Below are positions 42,456 through 50,922 of a stretch of 64,000 nucleotides of DNA, piece after piece; the stretch's first letter is position 1, and each line of letters opens with the position of its first letter. The stretch is taken from the NCBI GenBank assembly GCA_021806045.1, contig JAJZDI010000004.1:125544-189543 (forward strand). Direction: 5' to 3'. A model generated the notes under the pieces. That model had not been told where the DNA came from. It worked only from the letters and a program-made list of their open reading frames with translations, and made no database searches. The DNA comes from Actinomycetes bacterium (lineage in GTDB: Bacteria > Actinomycetota > Acidimicrobiia > Acidimicrobiales > RAAP-2). The translations under genes were made by a program, and so were the position numbers.

Positions 42456-42653
42456 TCAGTCCGCCAGCTCCTCGATGGCGAACTCGGGGCAGTTGGCGAT
42501 GGCGAGCCGGGCCTTGTCCTCCAGCTCCGGCGGGACGGTGCCGTCGCCCACGACGGAGCTCAGGCCGTAGTCGTCGACGTCGAAGAGGTCCGGCGCCAGC
42601 CCGTAGCAACGGGCGTGGCCCTGGCACTTGTCCGGGTCGACACGGATCCTCAC
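42456..42653 (-). CDS. [3Fe-4S]-type ferredoxin with His in the cluster motif
   Basis: 65 residues. The cluster motif reads CQGHARC, that is Cys-x2-His-x2-Cys with His in the position of the usual fourth ligand, and CPEFAI supplies the last Cys. Such ferredoxins pair with P450s in Mycobacterium. Its GTG overlaps the P450 stop (GTGA), so the two are translationally coupled and this is the likely electron donor of that P450. Confidence 0.92.
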   Translation of the reverse strand: MRIRVDPDKCQGHARCYGLAPDLFDVDDYGLSSVVGDGTVPPELEDKARLAIANCPEFAIEELAD

Positions 42654-43852
42654 GGGAACACCACCGGCAGCTGCCGGGGGCCACGGACCTGGCCGCCGGC
42701 CCACGTCACCTCGGCACCCGGCTCCAGGCCGAACTCCGGGATCCTCGCCAGCCACTCCTCCAGTGCCACCCGCAACTCCATGCGGGCGAGGTTCGACCCC
42801 GCACACCGGTGGATGCCCGATCCGAAGGCCACGTGCCGGTTCACGGCCCGGTCCAGCACGACCTCGTCGGCCCGGTCGAAGGCGGCCGGGTCACGGTTGG
42901 CCGCGGGGAAGTTCATCAGGACCTTGTCGCCTGCACGCATCGGGCATCCGCCGAACTCGATGTCTTCGGTCACCACGCGGGCCATCGTCACCGGTGAGTA
43001 GGCCCGCAGCAACTCCTCGATGGCGAGCGGCATGAGTGCCGGGTCCTCGACCAGGCGGCGCCTGTCGTCCTCGTGGGTGGCCAGGTGCCAGAGCGACGAC
43101 CCGATGGCGCTCCAGGTGGTGTCCACGCCGGCGATGAGCACCAGCGCGGCCGTGCCCAGGACCAGGCGCTCGTCGACGGGCTCGCCGTCGACCTCGGTGT
43201 GGAGCAGGGTGCTGAGCAGGTCGTCACCCGGCGCGGAGCGCCGGTGCTCGATCTCGGTGACGAAGTAGCCGACCAGGTGCTCGAAGCCGTAGCGGCGGCG
43301 TTCGGGATCGTCGGCGAACTCGAGGACGTCCCGCACCCACTCGGTGAACTCGTCGGCCAGCGTGCCCGGCACCCCCAGGATGTGGGCGATGACCCGAACC
43401 GGGATCTGCTGGGCGTACCCGGCCGCAGCGTCGGCCCGTCCCGAACCGGCGAACCCGTCCACCAGCGACGCACACAGCTCCCGGGTCATCGGCTCGTAGC
43501 TCTCGACACGGCGATGGGAGAACCACGGCAGCAGCAGGCGACGGGTCCAGGTGTGGAGGGGCGGATCAGCCGAGATGGGCGGGATGCCGTAGGGGAGGAC
43601 CGGCTCTTCGGGCACCGGTCCCTCCAGCGGGATGACGGAGATCTGCTCCGAACTGAAGTGCTCGATGTCGTGGGCCAATGCCGTCACGTCGTCGTAGCGG
43701 GTCGGCAGCCAGGTGCTCCCGCGACGGTCGCTGTGGGCGATCGGGCAGGCGCTGCGGAGCCGGTCCCAGATGGTGAACGGGTCGGCGATGTAGCTGGGAT
43801 CCAGCACGTCGAAGTCGGTGTCCCAGGCGGTCACGGGTGGTCGTGCGGCCAT
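42650..43852 (-). CDS. Cytochrome P450 with coupled ferredoxin
   Basis: 400 residues. Heme-binding loop FGSGIHRCAGSNLARME, I-helix AGVDTTWSAIG (acid-alcohol pair D-T), and the K-helix E-x-x-R in EELLRAY. The N-terminal region lacks a membrane anchor, so it is a soluble bacterial class I enzyme. The sequence type suggests a fatty acid, terpene or sterol-like substrate but no firm subfamily can be given. ATG with GAGGGGAC upstream. Confidence 0.92.
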   Translation of the reverse strand: MAARPPVTAWDTDFDVLDPSYIADPFTIWDRLRSACPIAHSDRRGSTWLPTRYDDVTALAHDIEHFSSEQISVIPLEGPVPEEPVLPYGIPPISADPPLHTWTRRLLLPWFSHRRVESYEPMTRELCASLVDGFAGSGRADAAAGYAQQIPVRVIAHILGVPGTLADEFTEWVRDVLEFADDPERRRYGFEHLVGYFVTEIEHRRSAPGDDLLSTLLHTEVDGEPVDERLVLGTAALVLIAGVDTTWSAIGSSLWHLATHEDDRRRLVEDPALMPLAIEELLRAYSPVTMARVVTEDIEFGGCPMRAGDKVLMNFPAANRDPAAFDRADEVVLDRAVNRHVAFGSGIHRCAGSNLARMELRVALEEWLARIPEFGLEPGAEVTWAGGQVRGPRQLPVVFP

Positions 43853-43950
43853 GTCCCCTCCCCCGGTCCGGTTCACGTACCGGCCGGCCCGGCCATGATG
43901 CCATGGGGGCGGGGACGAGCGACAGGCGGGCGGCTTGCCGGACCCGAGGG

Positions 43951-43990
43951 CGGCAGGGCGGCTTTCCGGGCGGCAGGGCGGCTTTCCGGG
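43951..43990. repeat. Two perfect copies of a 20-bp unit
   Basis: CGGCAGGGCGGCTTTCCGGG occurs twice in tandem between the Nudix and P450 genes, with a partial third copy on each side. Non-coding; probably slippage-generated. Confidence 0.85.
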
Positions 43991-44040
43991 TGGCAGCAGG
44001 ACAGCGGGCGTTCTCCCGGTCCCGACCCGCCCGACGCCCC

Positions 44041-44526
44041 TCACCCCGGCGGGATGATCCCCAGCCGCTCCAGGGTCTTGCGGAAGGCACCGAAGAGCTC
44101 CAGGCCGGCCAGGTCGCCGGCGGCGACCCAGCGGGCGTCATCCGTCTCCCAGCTGAACGACGCCGGCGCGTCGAACGGGGAGGGGACGTCCACGACCACG
44201 GTCCAGTAGGACCAGCCCCCGTGGTCGTCCTCGTGGACGGCGGCCACCTCGTACTCCACCAGGTCGATGCCGATCTCCTCGGCGAACTCCCGCAACGCGC
44301 CCTCGAGGGGCGTCTCGCCCGGGTCGAGCGCCCCGCCCGGCATGGCCCAGGTGCCCCCCTGGTGGCAGTAGAGCGACCGGCGGGCGACGAAGTACGACAC
44401 CTCGGAACCGGCCACGTGGCGGGCGAGCACACCTGCCGCCCCGAAGCGTCCCCAGCGGCGCGTCCCGTCGGCGACGACGACGAACCCGTCGCCCTCGCCC
44501 CTCCGGTGCCTGCGCTGCTCCATCAC
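44041..44526 (-). CDS. Nudix hydrolase (ADP-ribose/MutT-like)
   Basis: 161 residues. The Nudix box GGALDPGETPLEGALREFAEEIG fits with the catalytic R-E-x-x-E-E core (REFAEEIG). Preceding WAMPGG and following SYWTVVVDVP, WETDDARWV are family typical. The N-terminal FGAAGVLARH indicates a MutT-like scaffold. Substrate unknown. It is not close to the other Nudix protein in this window. Confidence 0.88.
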   Translation of the reverse strand: MMEQRRHRRGEGDGFVVVADGTRRWGRFGAAGVLARHVAGSEVSYFVARRSLYCHQGGTWAMPGGALDPGETPLEGALREFAEEIGIDLVEYEVAAVHEDDHGGWSYWTVVVDVPSPFDAPASFSWETDDARWVAAGDLAGLELFGAFRKTLERLGIIPPG

Positions 44527-44625
44527 CCTCCCCTGACCCCCGTGGGTGCCGCCGCTCGCTCCCCGTCGATCAACCGCGTGGCGAGGCCCCGGCGAGGCGC
44601 CAGCCCTCGCTCGCCGGCACGTCGC

Positions 44626-45882
44626 TCAGTTCCCGAAGTCCCATCCTTCACCCGCCTCGTAGCGGTGAAGCACGTTTTTCGCGATGAGGATCTTGTGGAC
44701 CTCGTCGGGGCCATCGGCCAGCCGGAGCGTCCGAGCCCCCTGGTACATGAGGCCGAGGGGCAGGTCGTTCGAGATCCCCGCCGCGCCCCACACCTGGATG
44801 GCCCGGTCCACCACCCGGTGGTACGCGGCGGGGACGAAGACCTTGATCGCCGAGATGTCGGTGCGTGCGTCCGAGTCGTCACGGTCCAGCTTCTCGGCGG
44901 CGTGGATGGTCATGAGCCGTGCCGCCATGATGTCCTGGTAGCTGTCGGCGATGAACCCCTGGATGAACTGCTTGTCCTTCAGCAGGCCGCCATGGACCTG
45001 CCGGGTCGTCGCCCGCTCGACCATCATGTCGAAGGCCCGCCACATCTGGCCCACCGAGTTCATGCAGTGGTAGATGCGGCCCGCGCCGAGGCGGTCCTGG
45101 GCGGCCTGGTGGCCCTCGCCGACCCGGCCCAGCATGTTCTCGACCGGCACGCGGACATCCTCGTAGACGACCTCGCAGTGGTCCGAGGTCGGTCGGCCCC
45201 AGATCCCGATGCCCCGCACGACGTTGACGCCCTTGGTCGAGGTGGGGACGATGATCTGGGCCATCTGGCCGGTACGTCCCTGCTCCCCCGACTCGTCGAC
45301 CACCCGGCACATGACGATGAAGAAGTCGGCGTCGATCCCGTTGGACGTGAACCACTTGTGGCCGTTGATCACCCAGTGGTCACCGTCGAGGGTGGCGGTG
45401 GTGTCGAGCGAGCGGGGATCGGACCCGGGATTGTGGGGCTCGGTCATGGAGAAGCCGGACTCCATCGTTCCCTCGACCATGGGGACGAGCCACTTCTGCT
45501 TCTGCTCCTCGGTGCCGTACTTCACCAGGATCTTCTGGTTGCCCGAATTGGGCGCCACCACGCCGAAGAGGGTGGCCGCCCCCATGGCGTAGGCGAGGAC
45601 CTCGTTCATGTAGGCGTGCGCCAGGAAGTCGAGCCCCATGCCGCCGTACTCCTTGGGGAGGTGGGGGGCCCACAGGCCGGCCTCCCACACCCGTCGCTTG
45701 ACCTCCTCGCGCAACTCGTGGGCCCGGCGGCGGTCGTGCTCGGCGAGCTCGGCGCCCTCGCGGCGCGGCCACAGCTCCCGCTCGTGGGGGAGGATGTGCT
45801 CGTTGACGATCTCTGCCGTGCGCATGCGGATGTCGTTGATCCGCTCGTCGAGGGTGGGAACGGGCTTGACGTTCATGGGCAT
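44626..45882 (-). CDS. Acyl-CoA dehydrogenase family protein
   Basis: 418 residues with the three-domain ACAD fold: N-terminal helices with HLPKEYGGMGLDFLAHAYMNEVL, middle beta domain GFSMTEPHNPGSDPRSLDTTA and HKWFTSNGIDADFF, and C-terminal helices AAQDRLGAGRIYHCMNSVG and VWGAAGISNDLPLGLMYQGART. The sequence RTLRLADGPDEVH is typical of the ACAD10/11-like branch, which acts on branched or hydroxy acyl-CoAs. FAD-dependent, with electrons to ETF. The ATG follows GGAGGT. The catalytic Glu position cannot be fixed without alignment. Confidence 0.9.
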   Translation of the reverse strand: MPMNVKPVPTLDERINDIRMRTAEIVNEHILPHERELWPRREGAELAEHDRRRAHELREEVKRRVWEAGLWAPHLPKEYGGMGLDFLAHAYMNEVLAYAMGAATLFGVVAPNSGNQKILVKYGTEEQKQKWLVPMVEGTMESGFSMTEPHNPGSDPRSLDTTATLDGDHWVINGHKWFTSNGIDADFFIVMCRVVDESGEQGRTGQMAQIIVPTSTKGVNVVRGIGIWGRPTSDHCEVVYEDVRVPVENMLGRVGEGHQAAQDRLGAGRIYHCMNSVGQMWRAFDMMVERATTRQVHGGLLKDKQFIQGFIADSYQDIMAARLMTIHAAEKLDRDDSDARTDISAIKVFVPAAYHRVVDRAIQVWGAAGISNDLPLGLMYQGARTLRLADGPDEVHKILIAKNVLHRYEAGEGWDFGN

Positions 45883-46044
45883 GGGGAGACCTCCGTCCTT
45901 TCGAGCTGACGATAGATCAGAAGCCGCCGCCCACCGCCAGTCGTGACCGTTCGCCGGGCTGCCGCCGTGCTCCACGCTGCCGCCGTGCGCCGGTCCGCAC
46001 CGTTCCGACCGGCACCGGGCCGCCGCACACCGTTCCGGCTGGTG

Positions 46045-47418
46045 TCAGCCCCCGAGCCCAGGCGCACCCGGCGGTCCGCCCACCGGGAGGGCGCCGACCC
46101 TGCGCCGCAGTAGGTCGAGTGCCGAGATGGTGGCGTACTGCCGGATCCGCTGGCGATCGCCGGGGACGGTCAGCTCCGTCACCTCGGCAGGAGCTTCGCC
46201 CAGGGCCAGGCCGATGAACACCGTCCCGGGCGGCTTGCCGTCCTGTGACGCGGGTCCGGCGACGCCGGTGAGCGACAGGCCCACGTCCGCCCGGAGGATG
46301 CGCCGCGCCCCCTCGGCCATCTGGGCCGCCGCCGTCTCGCACACCACCGGCCCCGGGTGAACCCCGAGGACGTCGAACTTCACCTCCGACGCGTACGAGA
46401 TCACCCCTCCCCGGAACCACGAGTTCGCCCCGGGGACGTTGGCCAGGCGCGAGCCCACCAGACCGCCCGTCAGCGACTCGGCCAGTCCCAGCGTCCACCG
46501 GCGGTCGTGGAGCACCCGTGCCACGGCATCCTCGATGGCCTCGTCGTCGACCCCGAAGACGATGTCCCGCCCGTCGACGGCGAGGATCGACCGGATGGTG
46601 GCCTCTTCGACATCGAGGCGGGCGGCGGCAGTGCGGTCGTCGGGCGCACGCACGGTGACCCGCACCTTGATCCCCTCGATCCCGCTGGCCAGGAACGCGA
46701 TCGTGGTGGCCCCCCGCTCCCCCTCCCGCCCCCCGGCCCCGGCCCCGTCTGTTCCGCCGGCCCCGTCTGTTCCGCCGGCCCCTGCCTCCTCGTCGAGCTC
46801 GGCGATCCTGCCGGCCAGCACGTCCGCCAGGCCGGACTCGGACATCCCCCACGTCCGCAGGACCCGGCTGGCGATGGTCCCGGTCCGTTCGCCGTTGGCG
46901 CGCATCCGCGCCTCCAGGTCGGGCAGGATGGCCCGGGTGAACATGTCGGACATCTCGTAGGGGACGCCCGGCACCGCGTAGAGCACCTTGGCCCCCACCG
47001 GGCAGATCAGGCCCGGTGCCGTCCCCATCGTCTGGGGGATGATCGCCGCCCCCTCGGGCACGTCCGCCTGGCGCAGGTTGGCGTCGGGCATCTCCCGCCC
47101 CCTCGACGAGAACATGGCCCGGATCGCCTCGACCACGGCCTCGTCGCGCCGGAGCGGGACGTTCAACACTTCGGCGATGGCCTCACGGGTGATGTCGTCG
47201 TGGGTGGGACCGAGCCCACCACAGGTGATGACCGCGTCGCTGCGGGCCAGGGCGGTGCGGAGGGCCAGGACGATCCGGCTCTGGTTGTCCCCGACGGCCT
47301 GGTGGAAGTGGGAGCTGACGCCCGCCGCGGCCAGGTGCTCCCCCAGCCAGGCGGAGTTGGTGTCGGCGATCTGGCCGAGTAGGAGCTCCGTCCCCACCGC
47401 GACGATCTCGACCCGCAT
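46045..47418 (-). CDS. cinA: CinA: nicotinamide-nucleotide amidase / competence-damage protein
   Basis: 457 residues. N-terminal molybdopterin-binding-like (COG1058) domain: IVAVGTELLLGQIADTNSAWL, GGLGPTHDDITREAIAE and YAVPGVPYEM. C-terminal CinA amidase domain with the catalytic Ser in LGLAESLTGGLVGSRLANVPGAN, and GVAGPASQDGKPPGTVFIGLA. Between them is a Gly-rich insert (AGAGGTDGAGGTDGAGAGG) that is not conserved. It recycles NMN to NaMN. It is 4 nt after pgsA in the rimO-pgsA-cinA operon. Confidence 0.95.
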   Translation of the reverse strand: MRVEIVAVGTELLLGQIADTNSAWLGEHLAAAGVSSHFHQAVGDNQSRIVLALRTALARSDAVITCGGLGPTHDDITREAIAEVLNVPLRRDEAVVEAIRAMFSSRGREMPDANLRQADVPEGAAIIPQTMGTAPGLICPVGAKVLYAVPGVPYEMSDMFTRAILPDLEARMRANGERTGTIASRVLRTWGMSESGLADVLAGRIAELDEEAGAGGTDGAGGTDGAGAGGREGERGATTIAFLASGIEGIKVRVTVRAPDDRTAAARLDVEEATIRSILAVDGRDIVFGVDDEAIEDAVARVLHDRRWTLGLAESLTGGLVGSRLANVPGANSWFRGGVISYASEVKFDVLGVHPGPVVCETAAAQMAEGARRILRADVGLSLTGVAGPASQDGKPPGTVFIGLALGEAPAEVTELTVPGDRQRIRQYATISALDLLRRRVGALPVGGPPGAPGLGG

Positions 47419-47422
47419 CGGC

Positions 47423-48004
47423 TCAGGACTCCGACCGCGACGCCCGGCGGCCGTCGACCATGTACTGGACCCCGGTGACGAGGGTGAGCCCGGTGGCCAC
47501 CCAGATCCCGGTGGCGAGGACGAACCGCTGGTCAGCGAGCGGCGGGATCAGGCACAACCCGATGGCGACGTCCTGCGCCAGCGTCTTCAGCTTTGCCGAG
47601 CGGCGGGCCGGGATCGACACCCCCCGCCGGCCCATCACACTCCGGTAGGCCGACATCCACACCTCGCGGGCCGCGATCAGCGCGACCGGGTACCAGCTGA
47701 CGATGTGCTCCGCCACCAGGGCCACCAGGGCGCCCAGCACGACGACCTTGTCGGCCAGCGGGTCCAGGAAGGCGCCCGAGCGGGTGGTCCCCTGCCGGCG
47801 TGCGATCCAGCCGTCGATGCCGTCGGTGAAGGAGAGGATCCCCCAGATCACCATCGTCTCCCAGCTGGCACGCCAGGCCACGATCAACGCGATCAGCACC
47901 GGGGTGGCGAGGACGCGCAGGAGCGTGACGGCATTGGCCGGGGTGGCCAGGGCCGAGGGGCCGAAGCTGGGACGGGGATCGGAGGCGGCCGACGTGTCGC
48001 TCAT
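47423..48004 (-). CDS. pgsA: CDP-diacylglycerol-glycerol-3-phosphate 3-phosphatidyltransferase
   Basis: A membrane enzyme of 193 residues that makes phosphatidylglycerophosphate. The CDP-alcohol phosphatidyltransferase motif D-G-x-x-A-R...G-x3-D-x3-D is seen in DGWIARRQGTTRSGAFLDPL followed by ADK. Several membrane spans follow (VVLGALVALVAEHIVSWYPV, ATGIWVATGLTLVTGVQYM). The ATG overlaps the rimO stop by 4 nt. The operon position supports the PgsA assignment. Confidence 0.95.
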   Translation of the reverse strand: MSDTSAASDPRPSFGPSALATPANAVTLLRVLATPVLIALIVAWRASWETMVIWGILSFTDGIDGWIARRQGTTRSGAFLDPLADKVVVLGALVALVAEHIVSWYPVALIAAREVWMSAYRSVMGRRGVSIPARRSAKLKTLAQDVAIGLCLIPPLADQRFVLATGIWVATGLTLVTGVQYMVDGRRASRSES

Positions 48005-49497
48005 CGTGCCACCGCAGCCCGGCCGGCACGTGCACCGGCGCGCCGGTCGCCGGGACCGCCAGGATCGCCCGGGCGCCCGTCAGGCCCGGCTCCGGCCGGA
48101 CGGCGGGCGGGGTCCACTGCGATCAGGTCGGGCCCGATCGCCTCCTCGACGCGGACGGTGACGAACGACCCGGGCTCGAGGTCGGTCGGCACCCGCACGA
48201 CGCCGTCGATCTCCGGTGCCTCCCGGTAGGTGCGCCCGACGCCGGGGCCGTCGACCAACACCTCGACGTCGGTTCCGATGAGGTCGTCCCTGCGCCGGGC
48301 GGTGATGGCGTCCTGGATGGCGGTGCACTCGTCGATCCGCTCGGCCACCAGGGCGTCTGGGACGGTGGCACCCAGGGTGGCGGCGTGGGTCCCCTCCTCC
48401 CGGGAGTAGGGGAAGAAGCCGACCCAGTCGAGTTGGGCCGCCTCCAGCCAGGACAGGAGCAGATCGTGGTCCTCCTCCGTCTCGCCCGGGTAGCCGACGA
48501 TGAACGAGGAGCGGAAGGCGGCACCAGGCGCCGCTGCCCGGATCTCGGCGATGCGGTCCAGGAACCGGTCACCCTCCCCCCAGCGGCGCATCGACGCCAG
48601 CAGGGGGCGGGAGACGTGCTGGAGCGACAGGTCGAAGTAGGGGACGCCGGTGGCCAGGATGGCCTCCACCAGGGCATCGTCCAGTGACGAGGGATAGAGG
48701 TAGAGGAGCCGGACGCGTGGCACCCGGGCGGAGACGGCCCGTACCAGCTCCACGATCGGCCGGTTGGCACCGGTGCGGGGACCGGAGCGGGGACCTTCGG
48801 CATGATCCACCGGCGCGCCGGGAGGTGCACCGTCGCTCGAACGCCGGTCGATCCCGTACGAGGCGAGGTCCTGGGCGACGAGGACGATCTCGCCGAGGGG
48901 AACGCCCCCGGACCCGAGCGCGTCGACCTCGGCCAGGATCTCGTCCCTCCCGCGCGAGCGCTGCGAGCCGCGGAACGAGGGAATGGCGCAGAACCCGCAT
49001 GCTCGGTCGCAGCCCTCGGCCACCTTCACGTAGGCCCACGGGGCGGTGGCGGGCGGGCGGGGCAGGTTGAGGAGGTCGAACGACGGGGCCGACCGGGTCG
49101 GTCCCAGGCGGACGGGCACCCCCCGCGGACCTCCGGCGCTTCCTCCGGTCCCGACGCCCACGGTGCCGTGGCCCGCGACCAGCGAGTGGCCGAATGGCGC
49201 CACCCGGTCGACCTCGGGGAGGGCGGCGGCCAGCTCGTCACCGTGCCGCTCGGCCAGGCACCCGGTGACCACGAGTTCGGCACCAGGGGCACGCTCGTCC
49301 GAGAGGGACAGGATGGTGTCGATCGATTCCTGCCGGGCGGCGTCGATGAAAGCGCAGGTGTTGACCACGACCAGGTCGGCCTCCGCGACGGAGGACGCCG
49401 GCTGGTAGCCATCGGCCACCAGGGTGCCGGCCAGCTTGTCCGAGTCCACCTGGTTCTTCGGGCAGCCCAGCGTCTCCAACCAGTACCGTCGGCCCAC
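48001..49497 (-). CDS. rimO: Ribosomal protein S12 methylthiotransferase RimO
   Basis: 498 residues. RimO adds a methylthio group to Asp89 of S12. The N-terminal UPF0004 domain has ETLGCPKNQVDSDKLAG (three Cys for the second cluster with CAF and GCLAER), the radical SAM motif is CDRACGFC, then YLYPSSLDDALVEA and the C-terminal TRAM domain (IGTDVEVLVDGPGVGRTY). An insert of about 30 residues (DRRSSDGAPPGAPVDHAEGP) lies between the radical SAM halves and a 40-residue Gly/Arg tail follows the TRAM domain. First gene of the rimO-pgsA-cinA operon. Confidence 0.95.
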   Translation of the reverse strand: MGRRYWLETLGCPKNQVDSDKLAGTLVADGYQPASSVAEADLVVVNTCAFIDAARQESIDTILSLSDERAPGAELVVTGCLAERHGDELAAALPEVDRVAPFGHSLVAGHGTVGVGTGGSAGGPRGVPVRLGPTRSAPSFDLLNLPRPPATAPWAYVKVAEGCDRACGFCAIPSFRGSQRSRGRDEILAEVDALGSGGVPLGEIVLVAQDLASYGIDRRSSDGAPPGAPVDHAEGPRSGPRTGANRPIVELVRAVSARVPRVRLLYLYPSSLDDALVEAILATGVPYFDLSLQHVSRPLLASMRRWGEGDRFLDRIAEIRAAAPGAAFRSSFIVGYPGETEEDHDLLLSWLEAAQLDWVGFFPYSREEGTHAATLGATVPDALVAERIDECTAIQDAITARRRDDLIGTDVEVLVDGPGVGRTYREAPEIDGVVRVPTDLEPGSFVTVRVEEAIGPDLIAVDPARRPAGAGPDGRPGDPGGPGDRRAGARAGRAAVAR

Positions 49498-49695
49498 CAG
49501 GACAATCTACCGGCAACGGCGGACCCTTCCCCTGGCGCCGGACCCGGTGGGACGTCCGGTCCTCCTGACCCGCGCCCGGAGATGCCGGGTGACCGGCGCG
49601 CCAGGTGTGGAGTCCGACAGCACCGCGCGGCATCGATCGCGTCACGGCAGCGGGCGCCCGGTGGCGGCGCCAGCCGATCCACGTACAGCTGTCAG

Positions 49696-49784
49696 CGGAG
49701 AGGGAGGGATTTGAACCCTCGGACCCGGTCTCCCAGGTCAACTCATTAGCAGTGAGTCCGATTCGGCCGCTCTCGCACCTCTCC
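49696..49784 (-). tRNA. tRNA-Ser (GCU anticodon)
   Basis: Minus-strand, about 89 nt with the long variable arm of class II tRNAs. Acceptor GGAGAGG/CCTCTCC with discriminator G, anticodon GCT in ACTGCTAAT, T-arm GAGGGTTCAAATCCCTC. CCA not encoded. Neighbouring integrase DNA lies on the 5' side, which is not the side normally used for integration. Confidence 0.93.
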
Positions 49785-49821
49785 TTGCCGCCTCTGCCTC
49801 TATCCGGCCTCTATTCCTCTC

Positions 49822-50271
49822 GTGGTCGGCGAGGAACAGGCCGGGGTCGGTCAGCGGCGCCGGCCCAAGGGTACAGGATCGCTCCAGCGGCTCGACAGAG
49901 GCCGGTTCCGCCTCCGGGTCTTCGTCGGCACCGACCCGGTGACCGGCCATCCCCGCCAGGTGACGAGGACCGTGCAGGCCAAGAACCAGACCGAGGCCCG
50001 CACGATGCTGGAGCGGCTCCGGGCAGAGGTGGCCGCCGTCGAGCCCTCGGGATCCACGGCCACCGTCCGGACCCTGGTGCAGGAATGGTTGGCCCACGCC
50101 GAGGCCCGGGGCCGCGCCCCGAAGACCCTCCACGAGGCCCGGCGGCCGGCAGAGACAGTCGTCTTCCCGGCCCGGCTCGGGCGGACAACTCCGAGGGGCG
50201 TCATCGACAACAGGGGCGCCACCTCCACCGGGGAGGCCAGCTGCGGCAGCGACTCGGAGAGGTGGGGATAG
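49822..50271 (+). pseudogene. Truncated tyrosine recombinase (integrase)
   Basis: The first 110 codons give the arm-binding AP2-like domain (GTGSLQRLDRGRFRLRVFVG, TDPVTGHPRQVTRTVQAKN) and the start of the core-binding domain (VRTLVQEWLAHAEARGRAPKTLHEA). Similarity then stops, with no catalytic domain (no R..HxxR..Y). The reading frame runs into a 45-nt repeat and ends SCGSDSERWG, a tail also found at the end of the Fic frame. So the gene was cut by recombination at that repeat. Not functional as an integrase. Confidence 0.75.
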
Positions 50272-50285
50272 GGGCTCATGGCCGG
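50241..50285 (+). repeat. 45-nt direct repeat, copy 1 (left of fic)
   Basis: Begins CTGCGGCAGCGACTCGGA and ends GCTCATGGCCGG. Matches copy 2 at 52203 in 42 of 45 positions and the same orientation. It contains the 3' end of the truncated integrase frame. On the minus strand it reads MSPYPHLSESLPQ. Confidence 0.88.
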
Positions 50286-50881
50286 GGTGATCCGCTTCGG
50301 TTGCACGTGACCATCGAGACCTCCGTCTACGGCGCCGCCGTCACAGGCAGGCGCTCTTCCACGGACGATCCTCCGGACGAGCATCACCTTGTACGTCACC
50401 CAGAACGTCACCCCCGCAACGGGCATCACCACCTTCTGTCGGTCGACACGGTGCCGCCATGCAGGCCTGCCGGCGTGATCGAGCTGGCTGGAGCCGTCCG
50501 CACAGCAGGCTCCGATTCCGCCTGTCGCCTACACCGACGCTGACCCGGCCACCCCAAGCGGGCAACCTGGTCGCACGGCACATCGGGACTCGCCAGCCAA
50601 TACACATCCAATCGAATATGCGGCGCTGAGTATCGATGAGGCACAGGTGTGGACTGTTGCGTCCAGGTCCGGCGGAACCGATGGGAGTGGAGCATGACGA
50701 AGGCCCCGACCTCGATGGACGGTGCCTTCGTGCCGGGGTCAGCGAATCGAGCAGTTCAGCGCCCCGGTGAACCGCAGAGACGGCTGCGACGGGCGCGCCT
50801 GTCACTATCGCCCGAGGGTCTCCCCGGAGTGGTGTCTCGGCCCCGGGAAGAAGGGCCAGGAATCCTTGAATACCCCGGACA
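50286..50881. other. Non-coding stretch between integrase fragment and fic promoter
   Basis: About 600 nt with no open frame that I can support on either strand. Base composition is lower in GC than the flanks from 50580 onwards. It may be decayed integrase or plasmid DNA. The last 20 nt include one extra half-site of the fic operator (CCTTGAATA at 50864). Confidence 0.5.
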
Positions 50882-50914
50882 CTTATTCAAGGTTATATGC
50901 TTACCTTGAATAAG
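50864..50914. promoter_or_regulatory. fic promoter with triple TTCAAGG half-sites
   Basis: CTTATTCAAGGT and ACCTTGAATAAG are perfect 12-bp inverted arms (50882-50893 and 50903-50914) around the AT-rich centre TATATGCTT. A third half-site CCTTGAATA at 50864 also pairs with the left arm. The centre may include the -10 box (TATATG), with TTGAAT at 50867 as -35-like. The right arm runs into the ribosome site AAGGAG. This suggests tight repression or autoregulation of fic. Confidence 0.78.
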
Positions 50915-50922
50915 GAGACCAC

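Noticed and set aside
49696..50271. Island integrated at the 3' end of tRNA-Ser
   Set aside because: The integrase fragment lies on the 5' side of the tRNA and no duplicated tRNA-Ser end is visible on either side.
50649..50913. Short open frames just before fic
   Set aside because: No ribosome site or recognisable domain, and they overlap the palindromic promoter.
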